The notes beneath the pieces were generated by a model, which was given only the letters and a program-made list of their open reading frames with translations, did no database searches and was not told the DNA's origin. Positions 8,910 through 19,480 of a stretch of DNA of 40,000 nucleotides are shown here, piece after piece. The stretch is from the NCBI GenBank assembly GCA_902618195.1, contig CACMZO010000011.1:1-40000 (forward strand). The letters run 5' to 3'. Made by a program: the position numbers and the translations under genes. The DNA comes from an uncultured SAR116 cluster alpha proteobacterium. Lineage in GTDB: Bacteria > Pseudomonadota > Alphaproteobacteria > Puniceispirillales > Marisalimonadaceae. Positions within the stretch are counted from its first letter, which is position 1. Every line of letters begins with the position of its first letter.

Positions 8910-9906
8910 TATTTAGAGTATGGATAATTTTAATCATTAATAAGAAGATTAAAACTGCACCAATTTGGTGCAAACTTGCATTTAAATTCGGAACATAATT
9001 TAGAAGGATATAAATTCCTAATAAAAATTGCATAATTATTAATACAATTAAAAATAATAACTCAAGAAATACTTGTTTTTTATATAAATTTTTAACAAAA
9101 AATATTCCAATTGCAACTAATGAAATTAGTCCCAAATGTCTATGATGAAATTGTGCTGATCCAGGATTTTCAAAAGGGTCTAAAAAACCCAAAGAAAGAT
9201 AGTCGATTGGAAAAAAACTATCGTTCATTAAAGGATATGTATTATACATTAGTCCGGCATCCATTCCAGCTACTAAAGAACCTGCGATGATTGTTATAAA
9301 TAGTATAAGAAAAACGATAAAATTTAAATCAAATTTAATTTTAGATTTTTTATTTTTTAGATCTAAAATGAGCCAGAATAATAGAAACAATATAAGTAGG
9401 CTATTTCCAAAATGAATAGCTAGCCTGTATTGAGATACATCTGGTTTGTCAATCAATCCAGATTTAACCATCCACCAACCAATGAATGCTTGAAGGCTTC
9501 CAAAAAATAAAATGATCAGAAGTCTTACGGCAACAAACTTTTCTATTTTCTTTGTAAAAATTAAATATATAAATGGTATTATAAAAACAATGCCTATTAT
9601 TCTTCCCCATAATCTATGAAAATATTCCCAGAAAAAAATAAATTTAAAATCTGAAAGTAGCATTCCTTTGTTATAATAAGAATATTCAGGTGTATCTTTG
9701 TAAAGGTCAAACACCCTTTCCCATTCGTGATTACTTAAAGGTGGCAAAAATCCGAGAATAGGCCTCCATTCAACCATTGATAGGCCTGAATCTGTAATCC
9801 TTGTAATGCCTCCAATAATTATCATTGATAAGACTAATATAAAAATTAATATAAGCCATCTTAAGAGAAATACATGTTGTTTTATGGGATTAATTTTATC
9901 GTACAT
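8899..9906 (-). CDS. ctaA: Heme A synthase (COX15/CtaA type 2)
   Basis: Oxidises the C8 methyl group of heme O to the formyl group of heme A, for aa3-type cytochrome oxidase, in the inner membrane. The 335-residue protein has eight predicted membrane segments and the conserved features GGITRITDSGLSMVEWRPILGFLPP (about 32-56), EYFHRLWGR (94-102), QAFIGWWMVKSGL, HFGNSLLILF, QFHHRHLG and SLHQIGA. The histidines in these are the heme ligands of the family. The length and the EWERVF...YSYYN loop match the alphaproteobacterial/mitochondrial COX15 class. It is a single gene on the minus strand, divergent from groES. Confidence 0.95.
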   Translation of the reverse strand: MYDKINPIKQHVFLLRWLILIFILVLSMIIIGGITRITDSGLSMVEWRPILGFLPPLSNHEWERVFDLYKDTPEYSYYNKGMLLSDFKFIFFWEYFHRLWGRIIGIVFIIPFIYLIFTKKIEKFVAVRLLIILFFGSLQAFIGWWMVKSGLIDKPDVSQYRLAIHFGNSLLILFLLFWLILDLKNKKSKIKFDLNFIVFLILFITIIAGSLVAGMDAGLMYNTYPLMNDSFFPIDYLSLGFLDPFENPGSAQFHHRHLGLISLVAIGIFFVKNLYKKQVFLELLFLIVLIIMQFLLGIYILLNYVPNLNASLHQIGAVLIFLLMIKIIHTLNIKT

Positions 9907-9967
9907 ATTATTAATTTATTTATCAAAATTATCAGTTAAGTAAATATGAATATTTTTTTTTTTTAAT

Positions 9968-9995
9968 CTTGAAACTTTTTAATTTAAGACTATTT
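9968..9995 (+). promoter_or_regulatory. Likely RpoH (sigma32) promoter of groES-groEL
   Basis: CTTG at 9968-9971, then exactly 17 nt, then ACTATTT at 9989-9995. The alphaproteobacterial RpoH consensus is CTTG-N17-CYTATNT, so all positions except the first base of the -10 box match. It lies about 50 nt before the groES start. A run of twelve T (9953-9964) sits just upstream. I found no CIRCE operator (TTAGCACTC-N9-GAGTGCTAA) between it and groES, so control is probably by RpoH alone. Confidence 0.68.
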
Positions 9996-10044
9996 ATCTG
10001 TTGTGCTCTTTATGAGCGTAACTTAAATAATTATGGAGATAGCA

Positions 10045-10332
10045 ATGAAGTTTAAGCCACTTCACGACAGAGTAGTTGTCGAACGTTTGGACTCAGACGA
10101 AAAGACTGCAGGTGGAATTATAATCCCAGACTCAGCTCAAGAAAAACCTATGCAAGGTAAAATTTTAGCTGTAGGTTCTGGAGCAAGAGATGATTCTGGA
10201 AAGATACAACCATTAGACGTTAAGGAAGGTGATACTATCCTTTTTGGTAAGTGGTCAGGTACAGAAGTTAAAATTGATGGTAAAGACCTTCTAATTATGA
10301 AGGAAAGTGACATCATGGGAATTATAAACTAA
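10045..10332 (+). CDS. groES: Co-chaperonin GroES
   Basis: Lid of the GroEL folding chamber. The 95-residue protein begins [15 protein letters not shown] and has the mobile loop region [22 protein letters not shown] and the C-terminal strand [15 protein letters not shown], all typical. The ATG at 10045 is supported by GGAG 6 nt upstream. An in-frame ATG at 10033 overlaps that ribosome binding site and would add four residues not seen in the family. It is the first gene of the groES-groEL operon (37-nt gap), probably driven by the RpoH promoter upstream. Confidence 0.97.
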   Translation: MKFKPLHDRVVVERLDSDEKTAGGIIIPDSAQEKPMQGKILAVGSGARDDSGKIQPLDVKEGDTILFGKWSGTEVKIDGKDLLIMKESDIMGIIN

Positions 10333-10348
10333 ATTTAGAAATTTTTAA

Positions 10349-12049
<1,701 letters not shown>

Positions 12050-12070
12050 GCCTAATCCAAATAAAACTTT

Positions 12071-12104
12071 AAAAACACCTAATTTTTATTAGGTGTTTTT
12101 TTTT
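12071..12104 (+). terminator. Rho-independent terminator after groEL
   Basis: A perfect 13-bp inverted repeat (AAAAACACCTAAT at 12071-12083 and its complement at 12088-12100) has a 4-nt T loop and runs into a T tract ending at 12104. It starts 22 nt after the groEL stop. It is the only strong intrinsic terminator I see in the window. Confidence 0.93.
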
Positions 12105-12161
12105 GAATCTTACAATATTTCTTTATTAATAATTTAAATTAGATTAATAAATGTTTAAGTT

Positions 12162-13760
12162 ATGACCTTTATAAATGAAAAAATTTCAAATAGTTTAAAA
12201 TCTTGGCCCTTTTTAGAAGCTAAAGTTTTAATAGATAGATTAAAAAAAAATAAAAAATTTGATCACACTAATGAGGATAATCCTGTTTTGTTTGAAACAG
12301 GATATGGTCCATCTGGATTGCCACATATAGGCACTTTTGGTGAGGTGGCTAGAACAACTATGGTTCAAAACGCTTTTTATCATCTCACTGGAAAAGCTAC
12401 AAAACTAATTTGTTTTTCTGATGATATGGATGGATTTAGAAAAGTTCCTGAAAATGTTCCAAATCAAACAATGCTTAGTGAACATTTAGAAAAACCACTC
12501 ACTAGTGTTCCAGATCCTTTTGAAAAATTTGAAAGCTTTGGTTCTTACAATAATAATAAATTAAAAGAATTTTTAGACAAGTTTGGCTTTGATTATCAAT
12601 TTGTATCATCTACTGAATGTTATAAATCAGGACAATTTAATGATGCATTATCAAAAATATTACTTAATTATGACAAAATTAAAAATGTCATTATGCCAAC
12701 TTTAGGTGAAGAAAGAAAGAAAACATATAGTCCTTTTCTGCCTATATGTTCTTACACAGGTAAAGTATTACAAGCTAATGTTACTGATATAGATGTAACT
12801 AATAACTCAATAATATACTTTTCTCCAATCAGTAATAAAGAAGAAAAAGTTTCAATTTTAAATGGTAATTGTAAATTACAATGGAAATGTGATTGGGCTA
12901 TGAGATGGTACGCACTTGGTGTTGATTACGAAATGGCTGGAAAAGATTTAAGTGAAAGCGTAATTTTATCCGCAAAAATTTTAAATATATTAGGTGGTTT
13001 TCAACCAGTAGGTTTTTCTTATGAGTTGTTCTTAGATGGGAATGGTCAAAAAATATCAAAATCTAAAGGTAATGGCTTATCAATAGAAGAGTGGCTAGCT
13101 TATGGAACTGAAGAATCCTTATCATTATTTATGTTTAACAATCCAAAGAGAGCAAAAAAATTATTTTTTGATGTAATACCTAAAACGATAGATGAGTATT
13201 ACTCATTTTTAAGTAAATATAACTCAAACTCTGAACGTGAATATGATAATCCAGTCTGGCATATTCATAAAAGTAATCCACCTAAAGATATTTTTCCTGT
13301 CTCATTTAATTTGTTATTAAATTTATCTTCAGTATGTAATGCTGATAATTCAAATGATTTGTGGAGTTACATTACCAATTATACACCAGAGTTGAAAAAA
13401 GGGTTAAATAAAAAATTTGATATGTTAGTAGATCTTTCTATTAATTATTATAAACAAAGAGTTTTACCATTTAAAAAATTTAGATTACCTAGTGGATCCG
13501 AAACTAAAACTATAAAAAATTTAGTATCTTATTTAAAAGACTTAGATACCAAAACTTCTACTGAAGAAATACAATCTATTGTGTTTAAAGTTGGAAAGGA
13601 AGCTGGTTACGAAAATCTTAGAGAATGGTTTTCTTGCTTGTATGAAACAGCCTTAGGGCAATCTAGTGGACCAAGAATGGGTGGGTTTATAAAATTATAT
13701 GGAATAAATAAGAGTATCAAATTATTAGAAGATGTTCTTAATGGTAATCTTGTTAAATAA
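12162..13760 (+). CDS. lysS: Lysyl-tRNA synthetase, class I (archaeal type)
   Basis: A 532-residue class I LysRS (LysK family), unrelated in fold to the common class II LysS. It shows the HIGH-type motif GPSGLPHIGTFGE (PHIG at 54-57) and the KMSKS-type motif KISKSKGNG (297-305). A helical anticodon-binding domain follows in the C-terminal third. Class I LysRS is typical of archaea, alphaproteobacteria and spirochaetes, so it supports the lineage call. There is no strong ribosome binding site before the ATG. The stop lies 1 nt before the pyrD start, suggesting an operon lysS-pyrD. Confidence 0.95.
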   Translation: MTFINEKISNSLKSWPFLEAKVLIDRLKKNKKFDHTNEDNPVLFETGYGPSGLPHIGTFGEVARTTMVQNAFYHLTGKATKLICFSDDMDGFRKVPENVPNQTMLSEHLEKPLTSVPDPFEKFESFGSYNNNKLKEFLDKFGFDYQFVSSTECYKSGQFNDALSKILLNYDKIKNVIMPTLGEERKKTYSPFLPICSYTGKVLQANVTDIDVTNNSIIYFSPISNKEEKVSILNGNCKLQWKCDWAMRWYALGVDYEMAGKDLSESVILSAKILNILGGFQPVGFSYELFLDGNGQKISKSKGNGLSIEEWLAYGTEESLSLFMFNNPKRAKKLFFDVIPKTIDEYYSFLSKYNSNSEREYDNPVWHIHKSNPPKDIFPVSFNLLLNLSSVCNADNSNDLWSYITNYTPELKKGLNKKFDMLVDLSINYYKQRVLPFKKFRLPSGSETKTIKNLVSYLKDLDTKTSTEEIQSIVFKVGKEAGYENLREWFSCLYETALGQSSGPRMGGFIKLYGINKSIKLLEDVLNGNLVK

Positions 13761-13761
13761 A

Positions 13762-14865
13762 ATGTACTGGAGATTTTTTTATAAAATTTTAAGTTTGATT
13801 GATCCAGAAACTGCACATAATTTAATAATTAAAATAATTAAGAATGGATTTTTACCAAAAATAAAAACAAAATCTATTCCTTTAAAAGTAATGGATATTA
13901 AATTTCAAAATCCAGTTGGATTGGCAGCTGGTTTTGATAAAAATGCTGAGACTATAAACCAAATACATAAGTTGGGGGTTGGGTTTTTAGAGGTTGGCAC
14001 GATTACAGTTTTCCCCCAGGAAGGTAATCCAAAACCAAGAATATTTAGATTACCCGAAGACAAAGCTATTATTAATAGAAATGGTTTTAATAACGATGGT
14101 CTTACTTTAATCAAGAATAGAATCAAAGATTTTCGAAAAAACAATAAACGCTCAAATATAAAATTAGGAATAAATATTGGTCCTAACAAAGATTCTTCTG
14201 ATAGGATTAAAGATTATAATAAATTAATACATGCATTTGCTAAATATGCTGATTATTTAGTAATTAATATATCATCTCCAAATACACCAAATTTAAGAAA
14301 ACTTCACTCAGATAAAAATTTTAAAAATTTAATTATCTCAATAAAAAAAGAGATAAATAAGATTAAGATTTGCCCACCTATATTAATTAAGATTTCTCCT
14401 GATTTAAGTAATATAGAATTAGAAAAAATAATTAAAGAAATAGTTAAACATAAATTGAATGGCTTAATTATATCTAACACAACTGTTAAAAGAAATATTA
14501 AATCTAAATACAAAAAAGAAACTGGTGGATTATCTGGAGAACCACTTTTTAAGGAATCAACTAAAGTTTTAATTACGGCCAAAAAAATTTTAAATGATTT
14601 TGGTTCACATATTTCAATTATTGCCACTGGGGGTGTTTATGATGGAAAATCAGCATACATCAAAATTTTATGTGGAGCTGACTTAATTCAACTATATACT
14701 GGTTTGGTTTATAGAGGACCTTTTGTTGTAAAAAATATCTTAGATCAACTTGATAGGTATAGAAAAAGAGATAATATCAAAAATTGGGAAAATGTTAGGG
14801 GATTAGCTAAAAGCATAAATCAAGCAAATAAAATTGTAGAAAATGGATTAAACAAAAAAACATAG
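13762..14865 (+). CDS. pyrD: Dihydroorotate dehydrogenase (quinone), class 2
   Basis: Oxidises dihydroorotate to orotate in pyrimidine synthesis, passing electrons to membrane quinone. The 367-residue protein has the class 2 N-terminal membrane-associating helix (MYWRFFYKILSLIDPETAHN), the FMN-site segment NPVGLAAGFDKNAE, and the catalytic NISSPNTPNLR (169-179, Ser172 as base). It ends with ETGGLSGEPL and the phosphate-binding IIATGGV and LIQLYTGLVYRGP. In-frame ATGs at 13732 and 13741 would overlap lysS. I chose 13762 because family members start at this point. Confidence 0.94.
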   Translation: MYWRFFYKILSLIDPETAHNLIIKIIKNGFLPKIKTKSIPLKVMDIKFQNPVGLAAGFDKNAETINQIHKLGVGFLEVGTITVFPQEGNPKPRIFRLPEDKAIINRNGFNNDGLTLIKNRIKDFRKNNKRSNIKLGINIGPNKDSSDRIKDYNKLIHAFAKYADYLVINISSPNTPNLRKLHSDKNFKNLIISIKKEINKIKICPPILIKISPDLSNIELEKIIKEIVKHKLNGLIISNTTVKRNIKSKYKKETGGLSGEPLFKESTKVLITAKKILNDFGSHISIIATGGVYDGKSAYIKILCGADLIQLYTGLVYRGPFVVKNILDQLDRYRKRDNIKNWENVRGLAKSINQANKIVENGLNKKT

Positions 14866-14883
14866 TATAATTTTTACTTTTGC

Positions 14884-14912
14884 TTGACCATCAAAAGTGC
14901 TTCCTTTATAAG
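14884..14912 (+). promoter_or_regulatory. Sigma70-type promoter of rpmB
   Basis: TTGACC at 14884-14889 and TATAAG at 14907-14912 are separated by the optimal 17 nt, and lie 18 nt before the rpmB start. Both boxes differ from consensus by one base each. This is the best housekeeping promoter in the window and separates rpmB from the lysS-pyrD unit. Confidence 0.75.
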
Positions 14913-14930
14913 ATCATCAGAGGTTAATTT

Positions 14931-15215
14931 ATGTCTAAAGTTTGCGAAATTTCAGGTAAAAAACCAATGAGTGGCAATAACGTCAGTCATGCTAATAATA
15001 GGACAAAAAGGAGATTTATTCCAAATCTTCAAAACGTAAAACTATACAGCGGAATACTGCAGAAATACATTAATCTGAATATTACTATTAGAACTATGAA
15101 AACTGTTGAAAAAAATGGTGGCTTAGATTCTTATCTAATTAAAACTAGTAACAAAAATTTGGCTGAAACAGCTATTAAAATTAAAAAGCAAATTTTAAAA
15201 AATAATAAAAAGTAA
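14931..15215 (+). CDS. rpmB: 50S ribosomal protein L28
   Basis: The 94-residue basic ribosomal protein begins [34 protein letters not shown], the L28 signature. The longer C-terminal extension is normal for alphaproteobacteria. AGAGG lies 7 nt before the ATG, and a near-consensus promoter lies just upstream. The stop abuts the convergent cobT stop with no spacing. Confidence 0.97.
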   Translation: MSKVCEISGKKPMSGNNVSHANNRTKRRFIPNLQNVKLYSGILQKYINLNITIRTMKTVEKNGGLDSYLIKTSNKNLAETAIKIKKQILKNNKK

Positions 15216-17048
15216 TTATTGTACATTTTCATCAAATAAATCTGCAAGCTGTTCTGTCATTGCTCCTGCAAGATGTTCTGCATCAGTGAGCGTCACAGCT
15301 TTTTTATAATATCTTGTAACATCATGGCCAATTCCGATTGCAATTAATTCAACTGGAGATTGATTTTCTATAAAATTGATTATTAGTTTTAAATGTTTTT
15401 CTAGGTAGTTGCCACTATTGGCTGATAATGTAGTATCGTCTACAGGAGCTCCATCACTAATAACCATCAAAATTTTTCTTTCTTCATATCTGTGAAAAAT
15501 TCTTTCATGAGCCCATATCAGAGCTTCACCATCAATATTTTCTTTTAATATACCTTCTCTTAACATTAAACCTAGAGAGTTTTTTGCTCTTCGCCATGGT
15601 GCATCTGCTGATTTATAGATAATGTGTCTCAAATCATTAAGTCTACCAGGGTTAGTTGCTTTACCTTCATTTATCCATTGTTCTCTAGATTGACCACCTT
15701 TCCAAGCCTTTGTTGTAAAGCCTAAAATTTCAACTTTAACTCCGCATCTTTCTAATGTTCTTGCCAGAATATCTGCGCTTATAGCTGCTATAGTAATTGG
15801 TCTTCCTCTCATTGAACCTGAGTTATCAATTAAAATTGAAACAATAGTATCTTTAAATTTTGTATCCTTCTCAACTTTATATGAAAGTGGGAACAAAGGA
15901 TTTGAAACAACTCTTGCCAATTTTGCAGCATCAAGCATACCTTCTTCTAAATCAAATTCCCATGTTCTATTTTGTCTTGCTTGTAATTTTCTTTGAAGTT
16001 TGTTTGCTAGACGAGCAACAGCTCCTTGAAGGTTTTCAAGTTGTTTGTCTAAGGTTTTCCTTAATCTTAATAATTCATCATTATCACATAGATCTGTCGC
16101 ATTTATAATTTCGTCATATTTACTTGTAAAAATTTTATAAGTATTTGACTTTTTATCTAATTGATTTTGATTATTTTGTTGCTTAGAAATTAGTTCTTCA
16201 TTTCCTTCTCCGTCATTGTTTTCGATATCATCATCTGAAAATTCATTTTCATCAGAAGTAGATTCTGTGTTTTCTTCTACGCCTGTTTCTATCCCGTCTT
16301 CATTCTCTTCTTCACTGTCTCCTTGTGACGTATTATTTTGATCATCTGAGTTTTCTTCATCACTGCCATCTTCATCGGTATCGTTATCAGAATCATCGTT
16401 ACTATCGTCTAAGTCTCCTAATTCAGATTTTAATGCAATAAGAATATTATTAATATTTTCTCCAAATAGCTCTTGATCATCAACATTTTCTGAAAGTTCA
16501 GATATAAATCTTCCAACTCTTTTTTCTAACCATGGTTCCCATAAAGACATAGTTTTTGTTGAATTTTGAGGTATAGGTGCATTTGATAGTTTTTTTCTTA
16601 AATATAAATGCATTGCATTTACAAAAGAAGTTGTGTCGTCACTTCCTGGTGGTGCAATTAAATTAGTCTCAAATTTTTTTTCTATTAATTTCTGTAAATT
16701 TTTTTTAATTCCAAAGAACTTTTTACCACCTAATTTTTCAATTCTTGTATCTTCAGCTAAATTAAAAATTGTTGCAGCCAAATCAGATGATGGCTTTAAT
16801 TTTGAATGAATTAATTCATCATGATATTGCAATTTGAGTGAAATTTCATCTGATTCACCCCTAGTTTTATTAATAATAGTCTCATCAAAGTCATTGGAAT
16901 CTTTTGCAATTGTTATTTGTTTTGAATTAAATCTAGTAGTGTTTCCAAAAAATTGTATCTCACGATTTTTTAATTTATTGGAAGCAATTGCTTTAATTGT
17001 AGCTGCAGTTGCATTTTGAAATTCTGCTATTTTTTTTTCTTTATTCAT
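15216..17048 (-). CDS. cobT: CobT-type von Willebrand factor A protein (cobaltochelatase subunit family)
   Basis: A 610-residue protein of the CobT family, the AAA+-partner subunit named for aerobic cobalt chelatase CobNST. The N-terminal helical domain is followed by a long acidic low-complexity linker (about residues 212-290, rich in Asp, Glu, Ser and Asn). The C-terminal von Willebrand A domain has an intact metal-site motif DNSGSMRG (near residue 407). Its start overlaps the cobS stop by 8 nt (ATGAATAA). No cobN or other cobalamin-synthesis gene is in the window, so cobalt chelation is a family label here. A role in another metal insertion or in protein remodelling is possible. Confidence 0.92.
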   Translation of the reverse strand: MNKEKKIAEFQNATAATIKAIASNKLKNREIQFFGNTTRFNSKQITIAKDSNDFDETIINKTRGESDEISLKLQYHDELIHSKLKPSSDLAATIFNLAEDTRIEKLGGKKFFGIKKNLQKLIEKKFETNLIAPPGSDDTTSFVNAMHLYLRKKLSNAPIPQNSTKTMSLWEPWLEKRVGRFISELSENVDDQELFGENINNILIALKSELGDLDDSNDDSDNDTDEDGSDEENSDDQNNTSQGDSEEENEDGIETGVEENTESTSDENEFSDDDIENNDGEGNEELISKQQNNQNQLDKKSNTYKIFTSKYDEIINATDLCDNDELLRLRKTLDKQLENLQGAVARLANKLQRKLQARQNRTWEFDLEEGMLDAAKLARVVSNPLFPLSYKVEKDTKFKDTIVSILIDNSGSMRGRPITIAAISADILARTLERCGVKVEILGFTTKAWKGGQSREQWINEGKATNPGRLNDLRHIIYKSADAPWRRAKNSLGLMLREGILKENIDGEALIWAHERIFHRYEERKILMVISDGAPVDDTTLSANSGNYLEKHLKLIINFIENQSPVELIAIGIGHDVTRYYKKAVTLTDAEHLAGAMTEQLADLFDENVQ

Positions 17049-18045
17049 TTTCTAAGGTTTCGTTTTCAACTAATGTCCTTCCAAAACAACGTTGATAATA
17101 TTCTGAAACAATTGGTTTTTCTACCTCATCACACTTATTTAAAAAAGTCATTTTAAATGCTAGATCTAAATCTTCGATAATATTAAAATTTTCTGCCCAG
17201 GTTATTACAGTTCTTGGTGACATCACAGTAGATAAATCACCAGCTATAAAACCATTTCGTGTCAATTCAGCTAGAGATACCATTTGATTAATTAATTTTT
17301 CATTTTTCCCAACAAATGTTGGAACCTTAGCTAAAACAATTTTTTCTTCAATCTCGTTTGGCAAATAATTTAATGCAGATACAATAGACCATCTATCCAT
17401 TTGACCTTGATTAATTTGTTGTGTCCCATGATAAAGGCCACTAGTATCACCCAAGCCTACAGTATTTGCTGTAGCAAAAAGCCTAAAATTTTGGTGAGGG
17501 GTAATTACTTTATTATTATCTAATAACGTTAATTTTCCACTAGCTTCTAAAATTCTTTGAATTACAAACATAACGTCAGGTCTTCCTGCATCATATTCAT
17601 CAAAGACAAGAGCAACTGGATTTTGAAGAGCCCAAGGTAAAACTCCTTCTTTGAAAACAGTTACTTGTTTACCATCTTTGAGCACAATTGCATCTTTTCC
17701 TACTAAATCTAAACGACTAATGTGACTATCTAAGTTAATTCTAATACAAGGCCAATTTAATCGTGAAGCAACTTGTTCTATATGAGTTGATTTGCCAGTA
17801 CCATGATATCCTTGGATCATTACTCTTCTATTATAAGAAAAACCAGCAAGAATTGCTTTAGTAGTTACTTCATCAAAGACATAAGATTCATCATGATCAG
17901 GGACAAATTTTGTTTTTTCTTTAAATCCGTAAACTTTCATGTTCGAAGCAAATCCAAAAAGTGACTTTGTATTAACTTCTTCTAGCTTTTTTGGAAATGC
18001 TTTTTCATCATTATCCATATTTCTTGCAAGTCCAATATCATTCAT
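17041..18045 (-). CDS. cobS: CobS-type AAA+ ATPase (cobaltochelatase subunit family)
   Basis: A 334-residue MoxR/CobS-type AAA+ ATPase that forms a ring with CobT. An N-terminal CobS segment (about 1-50) precedes the ATPase core, which has Walker A GYHGTGKS (79-86) and Walker [14 protein letters not shown] (145-157). A sensor region follows ([12 protein letters not shown]). The ATG at 18045 has GGAG 6 nt upstream; an in-frame TTG at 18057 overlaps that site and was rejected. It is 21 nt downstream of the J-domain gene and coupled to cobT. See cobT for the doubt about its true substrate. Confidence 0.94.
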   Translation of the reverse strand: MNDIGLARNMDNDEKAFPKKLEEVNTKSLFGFASNMKVYGFKEKTKFVPDHDESYVFDEVTTKAILAGFSYNRRVMIQGYHGTGKSTHIEQVASRLNWPCIRINLDSHISRLDLVGKDAIVLKDGKQVTVFKEGVLPWALQNPVALVFDEYDAGRPDVMFVIQRILEASGKLTLLDNNKVITPHQNFRLFATANTVGLGDTSGLYHGTQQINQGQMDRWSIVSALNYLPNEIEEKIVLAKVPTFVGKNEKLINQMVSLAELTRNGFIAGDLSTVMSPRTVITWAENFNIIEDLDLAFKMTFLNKCDEVEKPIVSEYYQRCFGRTLVENETLENE

Positions 18046-18066
18046 ATATATCTCCAAAATTTTATA

Positions 18067-18582
18067 TTAATTAATATCTATTGATGGGCTGTCAAAAGAT
18101 TTGATGATTGCTTTGTAAGCATTAGTTATTTTTACAAACATATCACTTTCATTATCTTTTAATTTTAAGTTTTTGTCTGGGTGCCATTTCTTTGCCAATA
18201 ATTTATATTGTTTCTTGACTTCTTCAATGTTTGCTGTCGGATTTAATTCTAATAATTTCCATGAAGATAGTAATTTAGAATGATCTTTTTTCTTAGAAAG
18301 ATTTTTATCCTTTATATCATTGAAAAAATTGAAAGTATCATTTACTTTTTTGTTAAAATTACTTGTGCCAAATTTCCACGATGGTCTGTCCCATGTTGTT
18401 GATTTTCTGATTTCATTTTCAAATTGTTCTTCGGTAAGACCTTCAAAAAAATTCCATGATTTATTAAAATCTCTTATATGTTTAATACAATAATATTTAT
18501 AATTAGTAATATCTTTTCTAGATCTAGGTGCTGGATAAATCCCTTCTTCCTTACAATTTAAAAACTCACAAATTTTTTTCAT
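18067..18582 (-). CDS. J-domain protein with N-terminal Cys/His segment
   Basis: A 171-residue protein whose C-terminal J domain (about 103-168) contains an intact HPD motif (134-136 in KKWHPDKN), so it should stimulate a DnaK ATPase. The N-terminal half is not the usual DnaJ layout. It holds Cys5, Cys10, Cys32 and His35, which could bind zinc, and the conserved stretch HIRDFNKSWNFFEGL. Alphaproteobacteria commonly carry this J protein next to cobS, which suggests that it delivers DnaK to the CobS/CobT complex or a shared client; that link is inference. Confidence 0.88.
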   Translation of the reverse strand: MKKICEFLNCKEEGIYPAPRSRKDITNYKYYCIKHIRDFNKSWNFFEGLTEEQFENEIRKSTTWDRPSWKFGTSNFNKKVNDTFNFFNDIKDKNLSKKKDHSKLLSSWKLLELNPTANIEEVKKQYKLLAKKWHPDKNLKLKDNESDMFVKITNAYKAIIKSFDSPSIDIN

Positions 18583-18598
18583 TTTTATCTTTTAAACC

Positions 18599-18626
18599 TT
18601 GATCAGTTATAAATTAATTTTATATT
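18599..18626 (+). promoter_or_regulatory. Possible bolA promoter
   Basis: TTGATC at 18599-18604 and TATATT at 18621-18626 are 16 nt apart, 27 nt before the bolA start. The match is reasonable, but the surrounding sequence is very AT-rich. Confidence 0.35.
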
Positions 18627-18653
18627 AAACTCACTAATATACAAATAGCATAA

Positions 18654-18932
18654 ATGAATAGAAAAGCAAAAATAACTAATATTTTAAATGAAAATCTTGA
18701 TCTTTACAGATGTTATGTTTCAGATGTATCAGAATCACACAAAGGTCACAGTGGATATGTTAAGGGAGAGGAGACTCACTTTGAGGTTTTTATTATTTCA
18801 AATGATTTTGAAAATAAAAATAGATTAGAAAGACATAAAATGGTTAATAATTTTTTAAAAGATGAATTTTTAGGTTCTTTACATTCAATCACTTATAATT
18901 TGATGACAGTATCAGAAAGTAAGAAGAATTAA
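18654..18932 (+). CDS. bolA: BolA family protein
   Basis: A 92-residue BolA-like protein with the typical HSGYVKGEETHFEVFIIS and LERHKMVNNFLKDEF segments. BolA proteins pair with monothiol glutaredoxins, binding Fe-S clusters and influencing iron and cell-shape regulation. The conserved His in RHKMV is present. It is a single gene on the plus strand, divergent from the J-domain protein. Its stop overlaps the convergent DUF2889 gene by 4 nt. Which BolA subfamily it belongs to cannot be told by eye. Confidence 0.92.
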   Translation: MNRKAKITNILNENLDLYRCYVSDVSESHKGHSGYVKGEETHFEVFIISNDFENKNRLERHKMVNNFLKDEFLGSLHSITYNLMTVSESKKN

Positions 18933-19480
18933 TCTTCATACCATTTTGGCCATAATCTTTTAACAACTTCGCTATTAGTGTTAAATGCATGACAAGTCCC
19001 AAGAAGTAGCGGCTTTTCTTGATTATGATTTAATTTGGTCTCATTTCGATTTTTTTGTTTTGATTTGTAAGGATATATTGTTTGGAAAGCAGCTGTGGCT
19101 GCTGATGATAGCAACTCTGTTATATGAGTACAGCCATTTGTTGCACCTATTAATTTTGTTATTTCTCTCTTCCAGCCAGATTTAATTTGTAGCCCAATAA
19201 TTTTTTTGAAATTTGAGTTTGCATTTTTACAAATAGAATAAGGACTATTTTCTGTTTTAGCTTCTGCGTCTACAACAAACAATTTGTCATCAAGAACTAA
19301 TTTTATTTTCATTTGGTGTATGGGCTCGTCTTTTTTAATAGTACCTCTATCATGATTTTTAAAATCGTAATTTTTAGTATCTATTAATTCAGCTTCAATT
19401 TCAAAAAGTTTATCATCTCTGATATAGCCTTTAAAACTTATATTCCTGTTATGAAGTAATTTACGTTTTATTTTATTCAT
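18929..19480 (-). CDS. DUF2889 family protein
   Basis: A 183-residue protein of the DUF2889 family (PF11136), of unknown function. Recognisable features are the start region RNISFKGYIRDDKLFEIEAELIDTK, the central EPIHQMKIKLVLDD, and the conserved GATNGCTHITELLSSAATAAFQT with its Cys-Thr-His. I chose the ATG at 19480, which overlaps the stop of the upstream corC-like gene (TAATG). An ATG at 19501 would overlap by 22 nt and add residues not typical of the family. No signal peptide is present, so it is probably cytoplasmic. Confidence 0.85.
   Translation of the reverse strand: MNKIKRKLLHNRNISFKGYIRDDKLFEIEAELIDTKNYDFKNHDRGTIKKDEPIHQMKIKLVLDDKLFVVDAEAKTENSPYSICKNANSNFKKIIGLQIKSGWKREITKLIGATNGCTHITELLSSAATAAFQTIYPYKSKQKNRNETKLNHNQEKPLLLGTCHAFNTNSEVVKRLWPKWYED

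Noticed and set aside
10004-10020. Short inverted repeat GCTC-TTTAT-GAGC before groES, considered as a CIRCE operator
   Set aside because: The arms and spacing do not match TTAGCACTC-N9-GAGTGCTAA; only 4 bp pair.
12105-12161. Possible tRNA or small RNA between groEL and lysS
   Set aside because: After the terminator only 57 AT-rich bases remain, with no cloverleaf or stable fold visible.
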